The notes: generated by a model from the sequence alone, not told the origin. 64,000 bases of DNA from Candidatus Obscuribacter phosphatis (GCA_001899315.1 MOYA01000001.1:869105-933104), one strand, 5' to 3'. Counted from the stretch's first letter, positions 34,383 through 43,884 are shown. Made by a program: numbers and translations.

Positions 34383-35444
34383 ATGAAAGAAATGGATTTT
34401 AAACAAGGTCGTCTCGCCTTTAATGAAGAGACTTTGACTATGCTCCCCTGTCTGCCGGATCAGGTGGAAATGCGAGTCAGGTTATATCTTGTCGATGCTG
34501 ATGGATTGAGAGAGACTGGTTTTTTCGACTTTAAGCAATTGCCAGAGATGTTGGTATCAAATAAGGTGCTATGGCTGCATCTATCGGGCACACTCAGTTC
34601 TGATTTTTGGAGAGAATTGAAAGACTTTCTTGATCTCACCGATGAACAGATTAAGCATATTCGCAGCCCTCATAGTAAGGCGGTTTTTGAAGACTTTCAT
34701 AACGGCATGTTTCTTTCTCTGCCCCGCCCTTCGGTGAGCGAGAGGGTCGATGCCATAGAAGACGTCAATTTGTTCTTTCAGAAGAATGTGCTTGTCACAA
34801 GACAATTCAGTCATGATAACGCCTTTTCTCTGGTCACTCACAGGCTTATGGAGAGAGGCGAATTCTTTTCACCGGAACGCGCCGATAGATTGGCGGCGGA
34901 ACTGATTCACGATGTGGTGGAGGCTTACTTTGCCCTCTTACAATTGGGCGGTACGCGGTTGGAAGATATTCAGAACCGTATCATTCAGAAACCGGGAAAG
35001 AAGGAACTAGCGCTGATCAACCGCGCCCAGCAGGTTATCTGGATCTTTCTCAACTTTGTCTGGCCCATCGAAACTTCACTTCAGATAATGCACCGCTCGG
35101 CTAATCCGGTGCTTTCGGAAGAAGGGCGAGTGCAATTAGCTTTCAGGCAAGACGAGGCGGCCGCCATAGTACGCCTCTTTGAGACCTACCGCGCCATGTC
35201 ATACAACCTAATGGATGTATATGTCTCGGGGCTCAGTTTGCGTACAAACGATACCACCATAATACTGACTGTCATAGCCACTCTTTTCTTGCCGCCCAGT
35301 CTCATTGCCGGCATCTACGGCATGAATTTCAACATCCCGGAAGTGCATATCCCGGCTGGCTATTACTTCTGCCTGGCCAGTATGTTTTTTGTTTCAGGTG
35401 GACTTTTGTTCTGGCTGAAAAGACGAGGCTTTATCGACCTCTAG
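34383..35444 (+). CDS. CorA-family divalent metal transporter
   Basis: 353 residues. A large cytoplasmic domain is followed by a long helix and two C-terminal membrane helices. The CorA signature is YGMNFNIPEVHIPAGYYF after TM1 (TVIATLFLPPSLIAG). CorA/ZntB pentamers carry Mg2+, Co2+ or Zn2+. Replacement of the usual E-L-x-W/E part of the loop makes it hard to tell magnesium from zinc transport. No Shine-Dalgarno; TATCAT ends 8 nt before the ATG. The 3' end overlaps the convergent helicase gene by 14 bp. Confidence 0.9.
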   Translation: MKEMDFKQGRLAFNEETLTMLPCLPDQVEMRVRLYLVDADGLRETGFFDFKQLPEMLVSNKVLWLHLSGTLSSDFWRELKDFLDLTDEQIKHIRSPHSKAVFEDFHNGMFLSLPRPSVSERVDAIEDVNLFFQKNVLVTRQFSHDNAFSLVTHRLMERGEFFSPERADRLAAELIHDVVEAYFALLQLGGTRLEDIQNRIIQKPGKKELALINRAQQVIWIFLNFVWPIETSLQIMHRSANPVLSEEGRVQLAFRQDEAAAIVRLFETYRAMSYNLMDVYVSGLSLRTNDTTIILTVIATLFLPPSLIAGIYGMNFNIPEVHIPAGYYFCLASMFFVSGGLLFWLKRRGFIDL

Positions 35445-36993
35445 CAGGCTTGAACTTGCTTTTGCCCATTGATTGCTTGGTGCCGCTTTGGAAACCGCCT
35501 TTATAGCCGCCTCTCGCGCCTCTAGATTCTCCTCTAGATTCGGGTCTAGATTCTCCTCTAGCTTCTCCTCTAGCTTCGCTATGAGGTCCGCGCCCTTTGA
35601 CACCGGCTTTAGCAAAAGACTTACCGAAAGATTTACCGAAAGATTTTTCAGAAGAAGAGCCGGCAATTTTTTCTCTGCCGAATTGACTGTCTCTACCGCC
35701 TGTTGCTCTTTGTGATTGTGGGCGGGCGCCGCCACGGCGTCTATCGGCACCCTTGGCGCCGCCATGACGTTGTCTGCCTTTCCTGCCGTCACCCAACTGT
35801 CTGCCTACCAGAGTCTCAATCTCATCCAGCAAATCCAGTTCTCTTCTAGTGACGAAAGAGTGAGCTTCACCGCTTCTGCCGGCTCTTCCTGTTCTGCCAA
35901 TGCGGTGAACATAGTCGGGGGCGCAAAGCGGCAAGTCGTAATTGACCACCAAGTTGAGGTCTTTGATGTCTAAGCCGCGAGCGGCTACATCGGTGGCGAT
36001 TAGAGTTCTAATTTCGCCTGTTTTGAAGCGCTGTAGAGTTTTTTCTCTTTGCTTCTGGCGCACATCGCCGTGAATTTCTTCGGCCTTGATATTGCTAGCC
36101 CGCAGTCTTTGGGTCAGCTCGCTTGCTTTTATCTTGGTTTGAGTAAAGACTAAACTGGCGCCTGCGCCTTCCTGGGCGATAAGCAACTCCATGAGCTTGC
36201 TTTCTTTTTCGTATTCTTCTAGATAATGAATGGATTGGGTAATGGTCTTGGGCTCGATGCGCTTGCCCTGAATCTTGATTATCTGTGGATTCTTCTGATA
36301 AGAATTGGCGAGTTCAGCCACCTGTTTGTCTATTGTGGCGGAAAAGACCAGAGTTTGTCTGTTTTCAGAGGGAGGCAGAAAGGGAAGTACTTCATTGATT
36401 TGAATGCTGAAGCCCAGATCGAGTAGGCGATCGGCTTCATCTAGGACCACTGTTTTGACCTGGTCAAGCTTGGCTAGTCCTTTATTGAGATAGTCTATAA
36501 GGCGTCCGGGTGTGGCGACAATAACATGGGCGCCGCGCTTGAGGGCGCGCATTTGTTTCTCATAGTCTGAGCCACCATAGAGTGCCACTACATGCAGTGC
36601 ACGATTGGGGTTGAGCAATAAGAACTGCTCTTTGACTTGCTGTGCCAGTTCTCTTGTGGGGGCAATGACCAGGGCTTGGGTATGAATAGGTTCGAACTTG
36701 AAGCATTTCATTTTCTGCCAGCGCGGCATTTTGCGCATTGATTTTCCGATTGCTTCAAAAGCGTCTTTATCAAAAGTCTTTTTTACCGCCTCGGTGTCTT
36801 TCATTGCTTCCAAAATTGGCAATGCATAGGCGGCAGTCTTTCCCGAGCCGGTCTCAGCCGAGACTATCAAGTCTCTGCCGGTTAGCGCTTCCGGTATGGT
36901 GGCTTCCTGCACCTGTGTAGGAGTCTCGAAGCCAAGCTGTGTAAGCGCTTCCAGTATTTGCTCGGAAAGACCGAGATCTTTAAAAGTGGTCAA
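35431..36993 (-). CDS. DEAD-box RNA helicase
   Basis: The TTG at 36993 with AAGGA 7 nt upstream gives 520 residues starting TTFKDLGLSEQI. Q motif (GFETPTQVQEATIP), motif I SAETGSGKT, Ia PTRELAQQ, II DEAD, III SAT, V RGLDIKD and VI HRIGRTGRAGR are all present. An unusual acidic/basic insertion lies between motifs I and Ia (AVKKTFDKDAFEAIGKSMRK). The C-terminal 130 residues are Arg/Gly/Ser-rich with RGE/RGES repeats, as in RNA-binding tails. Likely role in ribosome assembly or mRNA handling. Confidence 0.94.
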   Translation of the reverse strand: MTTFKDLGLSEQILEALTQLGFETPTQVQEATIPEALTGRDLIVSAETGSGKTAAYALPILEAMKDTEAVKKTFDKDAFEAIGKSMRKMPRWQKMKCFKFEPIHTQALVIAPTRELAQQVKEQFLLLNPNRALHVVALYGGSDYEKQMRALKRGAHVIVATPGRLIDYLNKGLAKLDQVKTVVLDEADRLLDLGFSIQINEVLPFLPPSENRQTLVFSATIDKQVAELANSYQKNPQIIKIQGKRIEPKTITQSIHYLEEYEKESKLMELLIAQEGAGASLVFTQTKIKASELTQRLRASNIKAEEIHGDVRQKQREKTLQRFKTGEIRTLIATDVAARGLDIKDLNLVVNYDLPLCAPDYVHRIGRTGRAGRSGEAHSFVTRRELDLLDEIETLVGRQLGDGRKGRQRHGGAKGADRRRGGARPQSQRATGGRDSQFGREKIAGSSSEKSFGKSFGKSFAKAGVKGRGPHSEARGEARGESRPESRGESRGARGGYKGGFQSGTKQSMGKSKFKPARGR

Positions 36994-37139
36994 AATGATG
37001 TCCTTATATAGCCGGAAAATCGGCAGAATCTGGAGTATGGCACATGGCTTGCGGGATGTCAAAAGGACTGGGGCTTATGTAAAGTGACCCTCTATTTGTT
37101 TCACTTAATCTTTTTAGGCTTGAATGGTAATCTTTATAA

Positions 37140-38375
37140 ATGCACTATTCGAACCATTTGGGTGATATCAGTTTCGATGCCGAAAGCCTGCGGGCTGAAA
37201 GAGGCCAGTTGAGCTGTGAGCTTTCGCTCGATGAGTTGCATGTGCTCGAAACCGCCTGTAAGTATCCCAACTGGCAGGCTACTTCCCTTGAGCTTGCCCA
37301 GGCGGTCTCCACCGATGAGCATCCGGTGGATGAATTAAGACTATCTCAGATTATTCTTTCGCTCCGCCAGAAATTAGATCCGATGGCTGAGATAGTTTTT
37401 CCTCATCTTTTCTCAAGCACTGAGACCGCTACTTTCTCTCGTCAAAAAGACCCCTATATCGGTAGGCTTCTAAACGAGCGTTATGTGCTCACTCGTTATA
37501 TTGGCGGAGGCAGCTCTAGTATCGTCTATCAAGGACTGCGCCGTGAGGACGACTACCCAGTGGCAGTGAAAATGTTGATTATTCACTCCCGCACCAATGC
37601 CGAGACCAAGGCGCGTTTCGATCGCGAAGCCAGGCTGAACAGCGAATTGATTCATCCAAATATTGTGCGAGTTCTAGATTTTGGCATAGATACAGGCAAT
37701 CAGCCCTTTCTAGTTATGGAACTTTTGGATGGCGCCAGTCTTTTAGAAATCGTCAATAAGCATGGTGCTCCTTCCACCAAAGAACTCTTGGGTTTTCTCA
37801 TGCAGGTTTTGGAGGGGCTTTCATATGCACATGCGCGGGGAATTGTGCACCGCGATATCAAACCCAGCAATATGATGCTCACCGGCAGTGATGATGCGGG
37901 CTTTATCGTAAAGATAGTCGACTTTGGTCTGGCTCGTATGGCTGAAAATGAGCCCCAGAACACTGAAGTCACCCAAAGCGGTCAGGTGGTCGGCAGTCCG
38001 CCATATATGAGCCCCGAGCAATGTCGTGGCGAGACAGTAGATCACCGCTCCGATCTTTATTCATTTGGATGCAGTCTTTATGAGCTTTTGCAAGGATGTC
38101 TGCCCTTTAGTGCCGATGAGCCTGTGGGCGTGATGCTGAAACATTTGAAAGAGCCTGTGCCAAAGCTTGAGGTCAGAGGTCTGGAGGGCGAGGCTCTAAA
38201 TCGTCTAAATAAAGTTGTTGCCGGTTGTCTGGCCAAAGATAGAGAGAAGCGCTATCAGTCGGCCCAGGATGCTCAAAAAGATCTGCGCGCCGCTTTCGAT
38301 GTTCTCGACAAAGGACAGCAATGGGAACCCAAGAATAAAGTGCTCAGCTGGCTGGCGGCGCGCTTTCGGCAGTAA
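37140..38375 (+). CDS. Winged-helix - Ser/Thr protein kinase fusion
   Basis: 411 residues. Residues 1-95 (FDAESLRAERGQLSCELSLDELHVLETACKYPNWQATSLELAQAV...LSQIILSLRQKLDP) look like an OmpR-type winged helix, including the beta-hairpin/recognition-helix pattern. A complete Hanks-type kinase follows: GGGSSSIVYQG glycine loop, VAVKML lysine, HRDIKPSN catalytic loop, VDFGLA and PPYMSPEQ. There is no transmembrane segment, so it is cytosolic, which is unusual for PknB-type kinases. It may bind DNA and phosphorylate partners. No Shine-Dalgarno; TAATCT ends 6 nt before the ATG. Confidence 0.85.
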   Translation: MHYSNHLGDISFDAESLRAERGQLSCELSLDELHVLETACKYPNWQATSLELAQAVSTDEHPVDELRLSQIILSLRQKLDPMAEIVFPHLFSSTETATFSRQKDPYIGRLLNERYVLTRYIGGGSSSIVYQGLRREDDYPVAVKMLIIHSRTNAETKARFDREARLNSELIHPNIVRVLDFGIDTGNQPFLVMELLDGASLLEIVNKHGAPSTKELLGFLMQVLEGLSYAHARGIVHRDIKPSNMMLTGSDDAGFIVKIVDFGLARMAENEPQNTEVTQSGQVVGSPPYMSPEQCRGETVDHRSDLYSFGCSLYELLQGCLPFSADEPVGVMLKHLKEPVPKLEVRGLEGEALNRLNKVVAGCLAKDREKRYQSAQDAQKDLRAAFDVLDKGQQWEPKNKVLSWLAARFRQ

Positions 38376-38402
38376 AGCCTAAGGCTCCCAAGGCTAATTT
38401 AG

Positions 38403-39197
38403 TTAAATGTTTTTCCGTGTGCGTCCTGCGTAGTCTTTCTTTGTTTCTTTTAGGTCGGGCGAAAGAGCAATACGGTCATCAAAGACGAAACACTCCCCCT
38501 GCCAGTGGCTGCCGCCCACTTTGTCGAAATAGCCAAGAATCCCGCCGTCAAGTTGATAGACCTTGGGCAAATCAAGCTCTTGCAAATATAGAGCGGCTTT
38601 TTCACAGCGTATGCCACCGGTACAGAAAGAAACAATTGTTTTTTCTTTCAGGCTGGGCTGGTTTTCCACCAATTCCTTGATCGCTTCAGGAAACTGACTG
38701 AACTTGTCGATATTCAGATATTCTGCCTGGTCGAAAGTGCCTATCTCTACTTCAAAAAGATTGCGGGTATCGAGCATGACTATCTCTCTACCTTCATCGT
38801 CTTTGCCCTTGTCCAGCCATTCTTTCAATTTTTCAGGCTGCACCCAAGGGGCTCTTTCACTCTCGGGAGCTATGCCAGGTACACGCATGGTGATGATTTC
38901 TTTCACCAAGCGCACCCCCATACGCCCAAAAGGTTGATAGTTTGTGTAGCCGACCACTAATTTCTTGGCGAAATCGCTACCCAAATAAGACTCTTGTCTG
39001 AGAAAGTCGAGAAACTGGTTGAGATCGTCTGCCGGTGCCGCTAGAAAGAGATTTATCCCTTCTTTGGAAAGCAGTATTGTCCCTTTCAAAGAAAGCTCTT
39101 CGGCTTTCTCTTTCAAGATAGGCAGCCATTTTTCCGGCTCTTCTATCTGTCTAAACATATAGGCAGAAATATTTTGAATTTGAGTTTGAATTTCCAT
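38403..39197 (-). CDS. trhO: tRNA uridine(34) hydroxylase, rhodanese family
   Basis: 264 residues. TrhO (YceA) uses oxygen to form 5-hydroxyuridine at tRNA position 34. The N-terminal ferredoxin-like domain (ISAYMFRQIEEPEKWLPILKEKAEELSLKGTILLSKEGINLFLA) and the rhodanese domain with the active-site loop FCTGGIRCEKA are typical. The cysteine of CTGGIRC is the expected catalytic residue. A short gap separates it from the convergent kinase gene. Confidence 0.93.
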   Translation of the reverse strand: MEIQTQIQNISAYMFRQIEEPEKWLPILKEKAEELSLKGTILLSKEGINLFLAAPADDLNQFLDFLRQESYLGSDFAKKLVVGYTNYQPFGRMGVRLVKEIITMRVPGIAPESERAPWVQPEKLKEWLDKGKDDEGREIVMLDTRNLFEVEIGTFDQAEYLNIDKFSQFPEAIKELVENQPSLKEKTIVSFCTGGIRCEKAALYLQELDLPKVYQLDGGILGYFDKVGGSHWQGECFVFDDRIALSPDLKETKKDYAGRTRKNI

Positions 39198-39251
39198 ATG
39201 CTTATCAAGCTTGCTCTCTGGGCAATTATATCTAAGTAGAGGTGATCTTAG

Positions 39252-40103
39252 ATGGCTCAGCCCAGCCGACAGTTAACAGTTATTCTTGTTTGCCTAGTTT
39301 GCTTTTGTTTGGCTTGTTTGGCGCCTGGCCCTCTTGCCGTTTACGGCGCCAATGGTGCCGGAAATTCGCACTATGAGCTGGCCGGTCGCTATATGTCCTC
39401 AAGGAATAACTTGCACAAAGCGCTCGGTTCGATTGAGCGGGCACTGGCCATCGAACCTGAAAATGCCAATTATTTGGTGCGCAAAGCTGAGATAGTCTAT
39501 GAGATTTCAGAGGACGAGAAAACCTCTTTTGGGCTGCTTGATAAAGCTCTCAAGCTTAGTCCGCGTAATCGCCAGGCTCTCACCTTGAAAGCAAAATTGG
39601 CTGCCCAGCGGGGGGACCAAGATTTGGCTGTTTCTACGGCACGCTTGATCTATGAAGGGGCGCCTGCCGATGCCGATGCTCGCATCGCTTATGGTCGGGC
39701 TTTAGTGGGGGCCGGCAAGTATATAGAAGGCGCCCAAATTTTGGAGCCGGTTTTGAAAGAGCAGCCTCGCAACCCAGTGGTGCTTGATTTAATGGCTCTA
39801 GTGGATGAGAAAAGGCAGAACTGGAGTCGAGCTATTTCCCATATCAATGGGCTTCTTGAGGTTTTGCACGGTACTCCTTATGCTCGTTCCGAATTAATTG
39901 CCAGGCGCTCGCTTGCCTATGAAAGATTGGGTAAGACCGACCTGGCCCTGTCTGGGCTGAGGGAAGCTGTGAAACTAGGTCCGACTAATCACAAATTTCG
40001 TCTAGAACTAATCTCAATTTTGAAGAAGACCGGAGATATTGCCGGCGCTCAGAAAGAAGAAACCGCCCTGAAGAAACTTGAGGCGGACATGCTTCCCTTT
40101 TAA
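39252..40103 (+). CDS. Secreted TPR protein
   Basis: 283 residues with a signal peptide (LTVILVCLVCFCLACLAPGPLAVYG) and about six TPR units (HKALGSIERALAIEPENANYLVRKAEIVYE, LSGLREAVKLGPTNHKFRLELISIL). GAGGTGA precedes the ATG. It is probably an envelope protein-protein interaction scaffold; partner unknown. Confidence 0.82.
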   Translation: MAQPSRQLTVILVCLVCFCLACLAPGPLAVYGANGAGNSHYELAGRYMSSRNNLHKALGSIERALAIEPENANYLVRKAEIVYEISEDEKTSFGLLDKALKLSPRNRQALTLKAKLAAQRGDQDLAVSTARLIYEGAPADADARIAYGRALVGAGKYIEGAQILEPVLKEQPRNPVVLDLMALVDEKRQNWSRAISHINGLLEVLHGTPYARSELIARRSLAYERLGKTDLALSGLREAVKLGPTNHKFRLELISILKKTGDIAGAQKEETALKKLEADMLPF

Positions 40104-40151
40104 AGGTTAAAATAGCGCTTCTATGAGCCGCTATTTCTAGACAAAGCTGAA

Positions 40152-40754
40152 ATGAAATTTGCCGATTTTCTCAATTTCTTCCTCAAGCCCTATGGGGATA
40201 CTCTCTATCAAGTCGACGTCGAGTTGAGCCCGGAGGAGCTTCTTGCGGTACTGAAAGATAATACCGCCAGTGGTATCTTTGCCGCCCAAAGCGGGAAACG
40301 TTTTTGCGGTAGGCTCAGCAGTCGTGAGTTCCATCTGCGATGGATATTCTCCAAACTAAGAAATTCCTGGGGACCGATAGCCTCCGGTTGCTTTGTCGAA
40401 ACAGGCGAGAGCGGCTCGTCCCTCAGTGGGGAGCATGCCGGAGCACATGCCGGAGGACATAGTAGATTAGAGTTTCGTATAGTGATGAGCCCGGCTGTGC
40501 AGCTGCTTGTGCCGGTGGTTATGCTTTGTCTTTTGCTTGTAATGATTGTCGGCTTTTCTGAAATCTTTGTCGATTGGCGTCGCGCCATTCTGATCATGTT
40601 GCCGCTAATTTTAATGCCGTCTTTTGTCTCTCTGGTGGCTGTTTTGGGCGTGAAGCTCGGGCAAAGGGATGCTCGCCAGATGTTGGCTTATTTCGAAAGT
40701 CTGCCTGGTGCCACCCTAAAGGAAGCGCCAAAAGTGAAGCACTTTATCACTTAG
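40152..40754 (+). CDS. Two-TM membrane protein, unknown family
   Basis: 200 residues: an N-terminal mixed alpha/beta domain (residues 1-110, including TASGIFAAQSGKRFCGRLSSREFHLRW) and two membrane helices (AVQLLVPVVMLCLLLVMIVGFSEIF; RAILIMLPLILMPSFVSLVAVLGV). A histidine/glycine repeat (GEHAGAHAGGH) lies before the helices. Family not recognised. The 3' end overlaps the convergent barrel pseudogene by 4 bp. Confidence 0.65.
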   Translation: MKFADFLNFFLKPYGDTLYQVDVELSPEELLAVLKDNTASGIFAAQSGKRFCGRLSSREFHLRWIFSKLRNSWGPIASGCFVETGESGSSLSGEHAGAHAGGHSRLEFRIVMSPAVQLLVPVVMLCLLLVMIVGFSEIFVDWRRAILIMLPLILMPSFVSLVAVLGVKLGQRDARQMLAYFESLPGATLKEAPKVKHFIT

Positions 40755-41484
40755 AATTTTACTCGAAACTGAGCGGCGCAGACGGCTGATACTCCACCTA
40801 TTGGTGGTATGCAGGTGAGGTCGGCGGCTATGTGTTTACCTTCAATTGTAGCCAAGGGTAAGAGCATCGGTGTCGGAAGACCCTTTAGAGCCTTATAGCC
40901 TGAAATTGCTCCCACCTGCATGCCCAGTTTGACTGGACCCAGTTCGTAAGGGGTGTAATGATAAGCGGCATAGAAACTGTCTTTGTCTAGACTATTGCGA
41001 TAGTAGCCGACTGCAAATGCCGACTGATCATCAAGTCGGCGCAAAATGCCAATGCCATAGTTTGTCTCCCGGTAATTTGCTTCTCTATTCTGGTGATACG
41101 ACAGCGCTCCGAGCTGCAACCAGGTATCATGCTTGTTTTCGAGATCAAATTTCAGCTTGCCGTCTTCCTTGTTGAAGCTAATACCGGCGTCTTTGAATTT
41201 TTCTTTGCTTCCATTCTTATCCAGCAAAGCCCATGATTGATTCGACAAGGCTTGCTTATCGAAATCGGCAGGCAAACTGAGATTGAGCGGTGCCTCTTCT
41301 AGTTTATCGGGTGCTTTTTCGGCAACTTTATCAGTCAAGATTAGGGCCTCTTTTTCGCTTGGGGGTGGCCCCCACAATATGGCCGTGCCTGGACGCTCAC
41401 AATGGGAGAAACACTAATTAGGGTCTATTGTGAGAAAGCCCTATACAAGATGGCAAACTTATGGCGGAAAAATGGCAAAATCAT
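40751..41484 (-). pseudogene. Disrupted gene for a PagP-like outer membrane beta-barrel
   Basis: From TTG 41377 the frame encodes 208 residues ending like an outer-membrane barrel: alternating strands (YRETNYGIGILRRLDDQSAFAVGYYRNSL), the PagP-like PTPMLLPLATIEG, and terminal aromatic RVKF. No signal peptide precedes it. One nucleotide after the upstream gene stop, an ATG at 41484 opens another frame that reads MILPFFRHKFAILYRAFSQ, a TAG, then TLISVSPIVSVQARP: a possible broken signal peptide. A stop plus a frameshift between about 41360 and 41430 would have inactivated export. The reading is uncertain; sequencing error at the G/C runs is possible. Confidence 0.5.
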
Positions 41485-41485
41485 G

Positions 41486-42214
41486 TCAGCTTTTCAGACC
41501 GGTGAAAACCGGAAGATGCTTGTAAGAATTACCTCCCTGTGAGGCTATTTGATCGGCTGCCAGGTTGGCGTTCTCAATGAGTTGAGTAATATTCTGCCAA
41601 TTTTTTCTGCTCGCATCTCTGTTTAGATCGAGAAAGCTGGAGGCGCCCACACTTGGTATCAAATATAGTGGCTGTCCAAAAGCATGGAAGCATTGGTTAT
41701 TGAAGTACATGCCGATGCGATTAGCAAAATTGGTCAATGCCACTTCGCTCGTGTTGCAAAGCAAGATACCGAGTTTTTCATTTGTGAGTGTGACCAATTT
41801 CTCACCGGCATTTAACATTGAAGTAACAGTACCGAGGGCGAATTGTTTAGCCATCAAGAGTGTCTCCTGCCCGAATACTTGGGCTAGACTTTCCAGACCA
41901 GGAAAATAGATTATGACAAGAGCCGGTGACTGGCCCTGCTCTACTGCGGCTCTTAGATGGAGAGGCAGGTCCTCGGCTTGGAGCACTTTCTCTTCTTTTT
42001 CGTTACTTATGTTCGGGTTTAGAAGGGCTGGTATATTTTGCAATGTGGCTAGATGTCTCTTGTTCAGTTCGGACTTTTCACTGAGATTGCGGTTGCGTCT
42101 GACTTCTTGCAACGCTTCCTTATCGGGCAGGTTCATTTGTGAGAGCGTTCTTGTGAAGCAGTTATCTTTCATATGCGACTCCTCTGTTTGCAAGCTTTTG
42201 TCTGTTTGACCCAT
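41486..42214 (-). CDS. Degenerate GGDEF-domain protein
   Basis: The ATG at 42214 has AAGGTG 6-7 nt upstream and gives 242 residues starting GQTDKSLQ. After a charged helix, residues about 95-240 have the order of strands and helices of a GGDEF fold (PALVIIYFPGLESLAQVFGQETLLMAKQFALGTVTSML...KLVTLTNEKLGILLCNTS...PSVGASSFLD...NANLAADQIASQGGNSY). The GGDEF signature position reads TNEKL, so diguanylate cyclase activity is not expected. It may bind a ligand or partner. Sequence similarity to the family is low but its pattern is good. Confidence 0.65.
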   Translation of the reverse strand: MGQTDKSLQTEESHMKDNCFTRTLSQMNLPDKEALQEVRRNRNLSEKSELNKRHLATLQNIPALLNPNISNEKEEKVLQAEDLPLHLRAAVEQGQSPALVIIYFPGLESLAQVFGQETLLMAKQFALGTVTSMLNAGEKLVTLTNEKLGILLCNTSEVALTNFANRIGMYFNNQCFHAFGQPLYLIPSVGASSFLDLNRDASRKNWQNITQLIENANLAADQIASQGGNSYKHLPVFTGLKS

Positions 42215-42387
42215 ATATTTCACCTTAGCTTTCACTTGTGACGAAATTGTGCAGAGGCGCCGGGCATGTAAATTATGTATAGGCAAACTTTGTATAGACA
42301 GGGAAGAGGCAAGCCTAATTTGTCTTCTGCTTTGGTAGGTCAGGCAAGTGTAAAATAGAGCTTGAAATTGAGCATTTAGGGGGAGAA

Positions 42388-43821
42388 ATGGAGCAAAGGG
42401 GAGATAGAGGAAAGCCGGTAAAGCAGGTCTACAGGATCGCCTTGGTGACCTTGGTGTCTCTATTGACCGGGCTTTTCAGTCTTCAGCCTCCGGCTGTGGC
42501 GGCTGAGGAAGCCGTCAGCGCCAAAGATGCAAAGGAGACCCTGAGCGCCCAGGTGAATAGACCTGTCGGAGATAAATGGGCCTTGATTTTCGGTATCGGC
42601 GACTTTGCCGATGCCAAGATTCCTAAGTTGAAGTATGCCAGTAAGGATGCCCAAGATTTCTATCAATACTTAGTGAAAGAAGCCCGCTTCGCCCCCGACC
42701 ATGTGCGTATTTTCTTAGACGAAAAGGCGACACAGAGGCGCATACTCTCCGAACTGGGCAGCCATGGGCTGCCTCGCCTGGTCAAACCCGATGATCTTGT
42801 CGTCATCTTTTTCTCTACCCATGGCAGTCCTTCGCAGCTGGACAGTAAAGGCGCCAATTACATTGTTGCTTATGATTCCGACCCCGACGATCTTTATGTG
42901 TCTGGTGTCGATATGAAGCAGATTTTTGCCAGGCTCAAGGAGCGGACCGAAGCCAATCGCATCATCTTGATTATGGATGCCTGTCACAGTGGCAGCACTG
43001 CTGCCGGAGGCAAGGGAATCGTGCGCACTGGTAACTTCGACGCCAAGGCTCTAGCCGAGGGGCTAGGGCAGATGGTTATCTGCTCCAGTCAGACCGAAGA
43101 GAGGTCCTGGGAGTCGAAGCGCTATAAGAATGGTGTCTTCACCCATAACCTTATTGAAGGACTGCGAAGTAATCCAGGGGCAACGGTTTCTGAGGTTTTT
43201 CAAAAAATCTGCGGCATGGTCTCTGACGAAGTAAAGGAAGATTATGCCGGTGCTGAACAGAATCCTGTTTTGCATACCAAATGGGAAGGTAGCGATGTTC
43301 GTTTGGCTGCCGTCCCCTCTGCACCGCGCATAATTCCTGAGACTGTTTCTCTCGATCTGGAACCTGATAGTTCTGCCTTGGTTGGCAAACCAGCCAAACT
43401 CGCCGCTAGAAAGAACGCCAACGATAAGAATACTTTGGTCAAGCCCGGTGGCTTAGCTGAAGAGTTTAGGTCCACCTATGTGGGCGATTCCAAAGTTTTG
43501 ACTTTGACCCAAGCTTACTTTTGCAATGAAAGCGATCCCCGCAGGGCTTACCAGGAAGCCTGCGCTCAACAGGCGGCACACTTCAATGAGCCTGAATATT
43601 ACTTTCGTAAAGCCAAGATACTGATTCAGCTGGGTAATTTTTCTAAAGCCGATCAAGAGTTGAAGGGGCTTCTCGTCGACAATCCCAATAATTCGGCCTA
43701 TCATCTGGCTCGTGCCTATTGCTATCACCGCTTGGGCAACAGAATCGCTGCAGAAGACCATTTGAACATGGCTAAGTTCCACGATCTGACCTTGCCAAAG
43801 CAGATCGTTTTCGGCGACTGA
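42388..43821 (+). CDS. Secreted caspase-like (C14) protein with C-terminal TPRs
   Basis: 477 residues; GGGGGAG just before the ATG. The signal peptide (IALVTLVSLLTGLFSLQPPAVAAEE) is followed by a caspase-like domain (KWALIFGIGDFADAKIPKLKYASKDAQDFYQYL) with His145 (STHGSP) and Cys199 (MDACHSGS) intact. After a Pro/Lys-rich linker come two to three TPRs. Clearly homologous to the C-terminal part of the protein at 29924-32449, but with the order of TPR and protease reversed. Upstream TGTAAAAT (42349-42356) could be an extended -10 site. Confidence 0.87.
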   Translation: MEQRGDRGKPVKQVYRIALVTLVSLLTGLFSLQPPAVAAEEAVSAKDAKETLSAQVNRPVGDKWALIFGIGDFADAKIPKLKYASKDAQDFYQYLVKEARFAPDHVRIFLDEKATQRRILSELGSHGLPRLVKPDDLVVIFFSTHGSPSQLDSKGANYIVAYDSDPDDLYVSGVDMKQIFARLKERTEANRIILIMDACHSGSTAAGGKGIVRTGNFDAKALAEGLGQMVICSSQTEERSWESKRYKNGVFTHNLIEGLRSNPGATVSEVFQKICGMVSDEVKEDYAGAEQNPVLHTKWEGSDVRLAAVPSAPRIIPETVSLDLEPDSSALVGKPAKLAARKNANDKNTLVKPGGLAEEFRSTYVGDSKVLTLTQAYFCNESDPRRAYQEACAQQAAHFNEPEYYFRKAKILIQLGNFSKADQELKGLLVDNPNNSAYHLARAYCYHRLGNRIAAEDHLNMAKFHDLTLPKQIVFGD

Positions 43822-43839
43822 TGCGACTTTCTTGTTTTG

Positions 43840-43884
43840 TCTGAGACTTACTCAGAGAGACTTACTTAGAAAGGCTTACTTAGT
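43840..43884. repeat. Intergenic 14-15 bp tandem repeat
   Basis: Three degenerate copies of AGAGACTTACTTAG follow the caspase gene; they drift to AAGGCTTACTTAG at the right end. Confidence 0.6.

Noticed and set aside
35473-35973. Plus-strand ORFs antisense to the helicase tail
   Set aside because: They are Ser/Arg-rich shadows of the repetitive RGE-coding tail, without ribosome sites.
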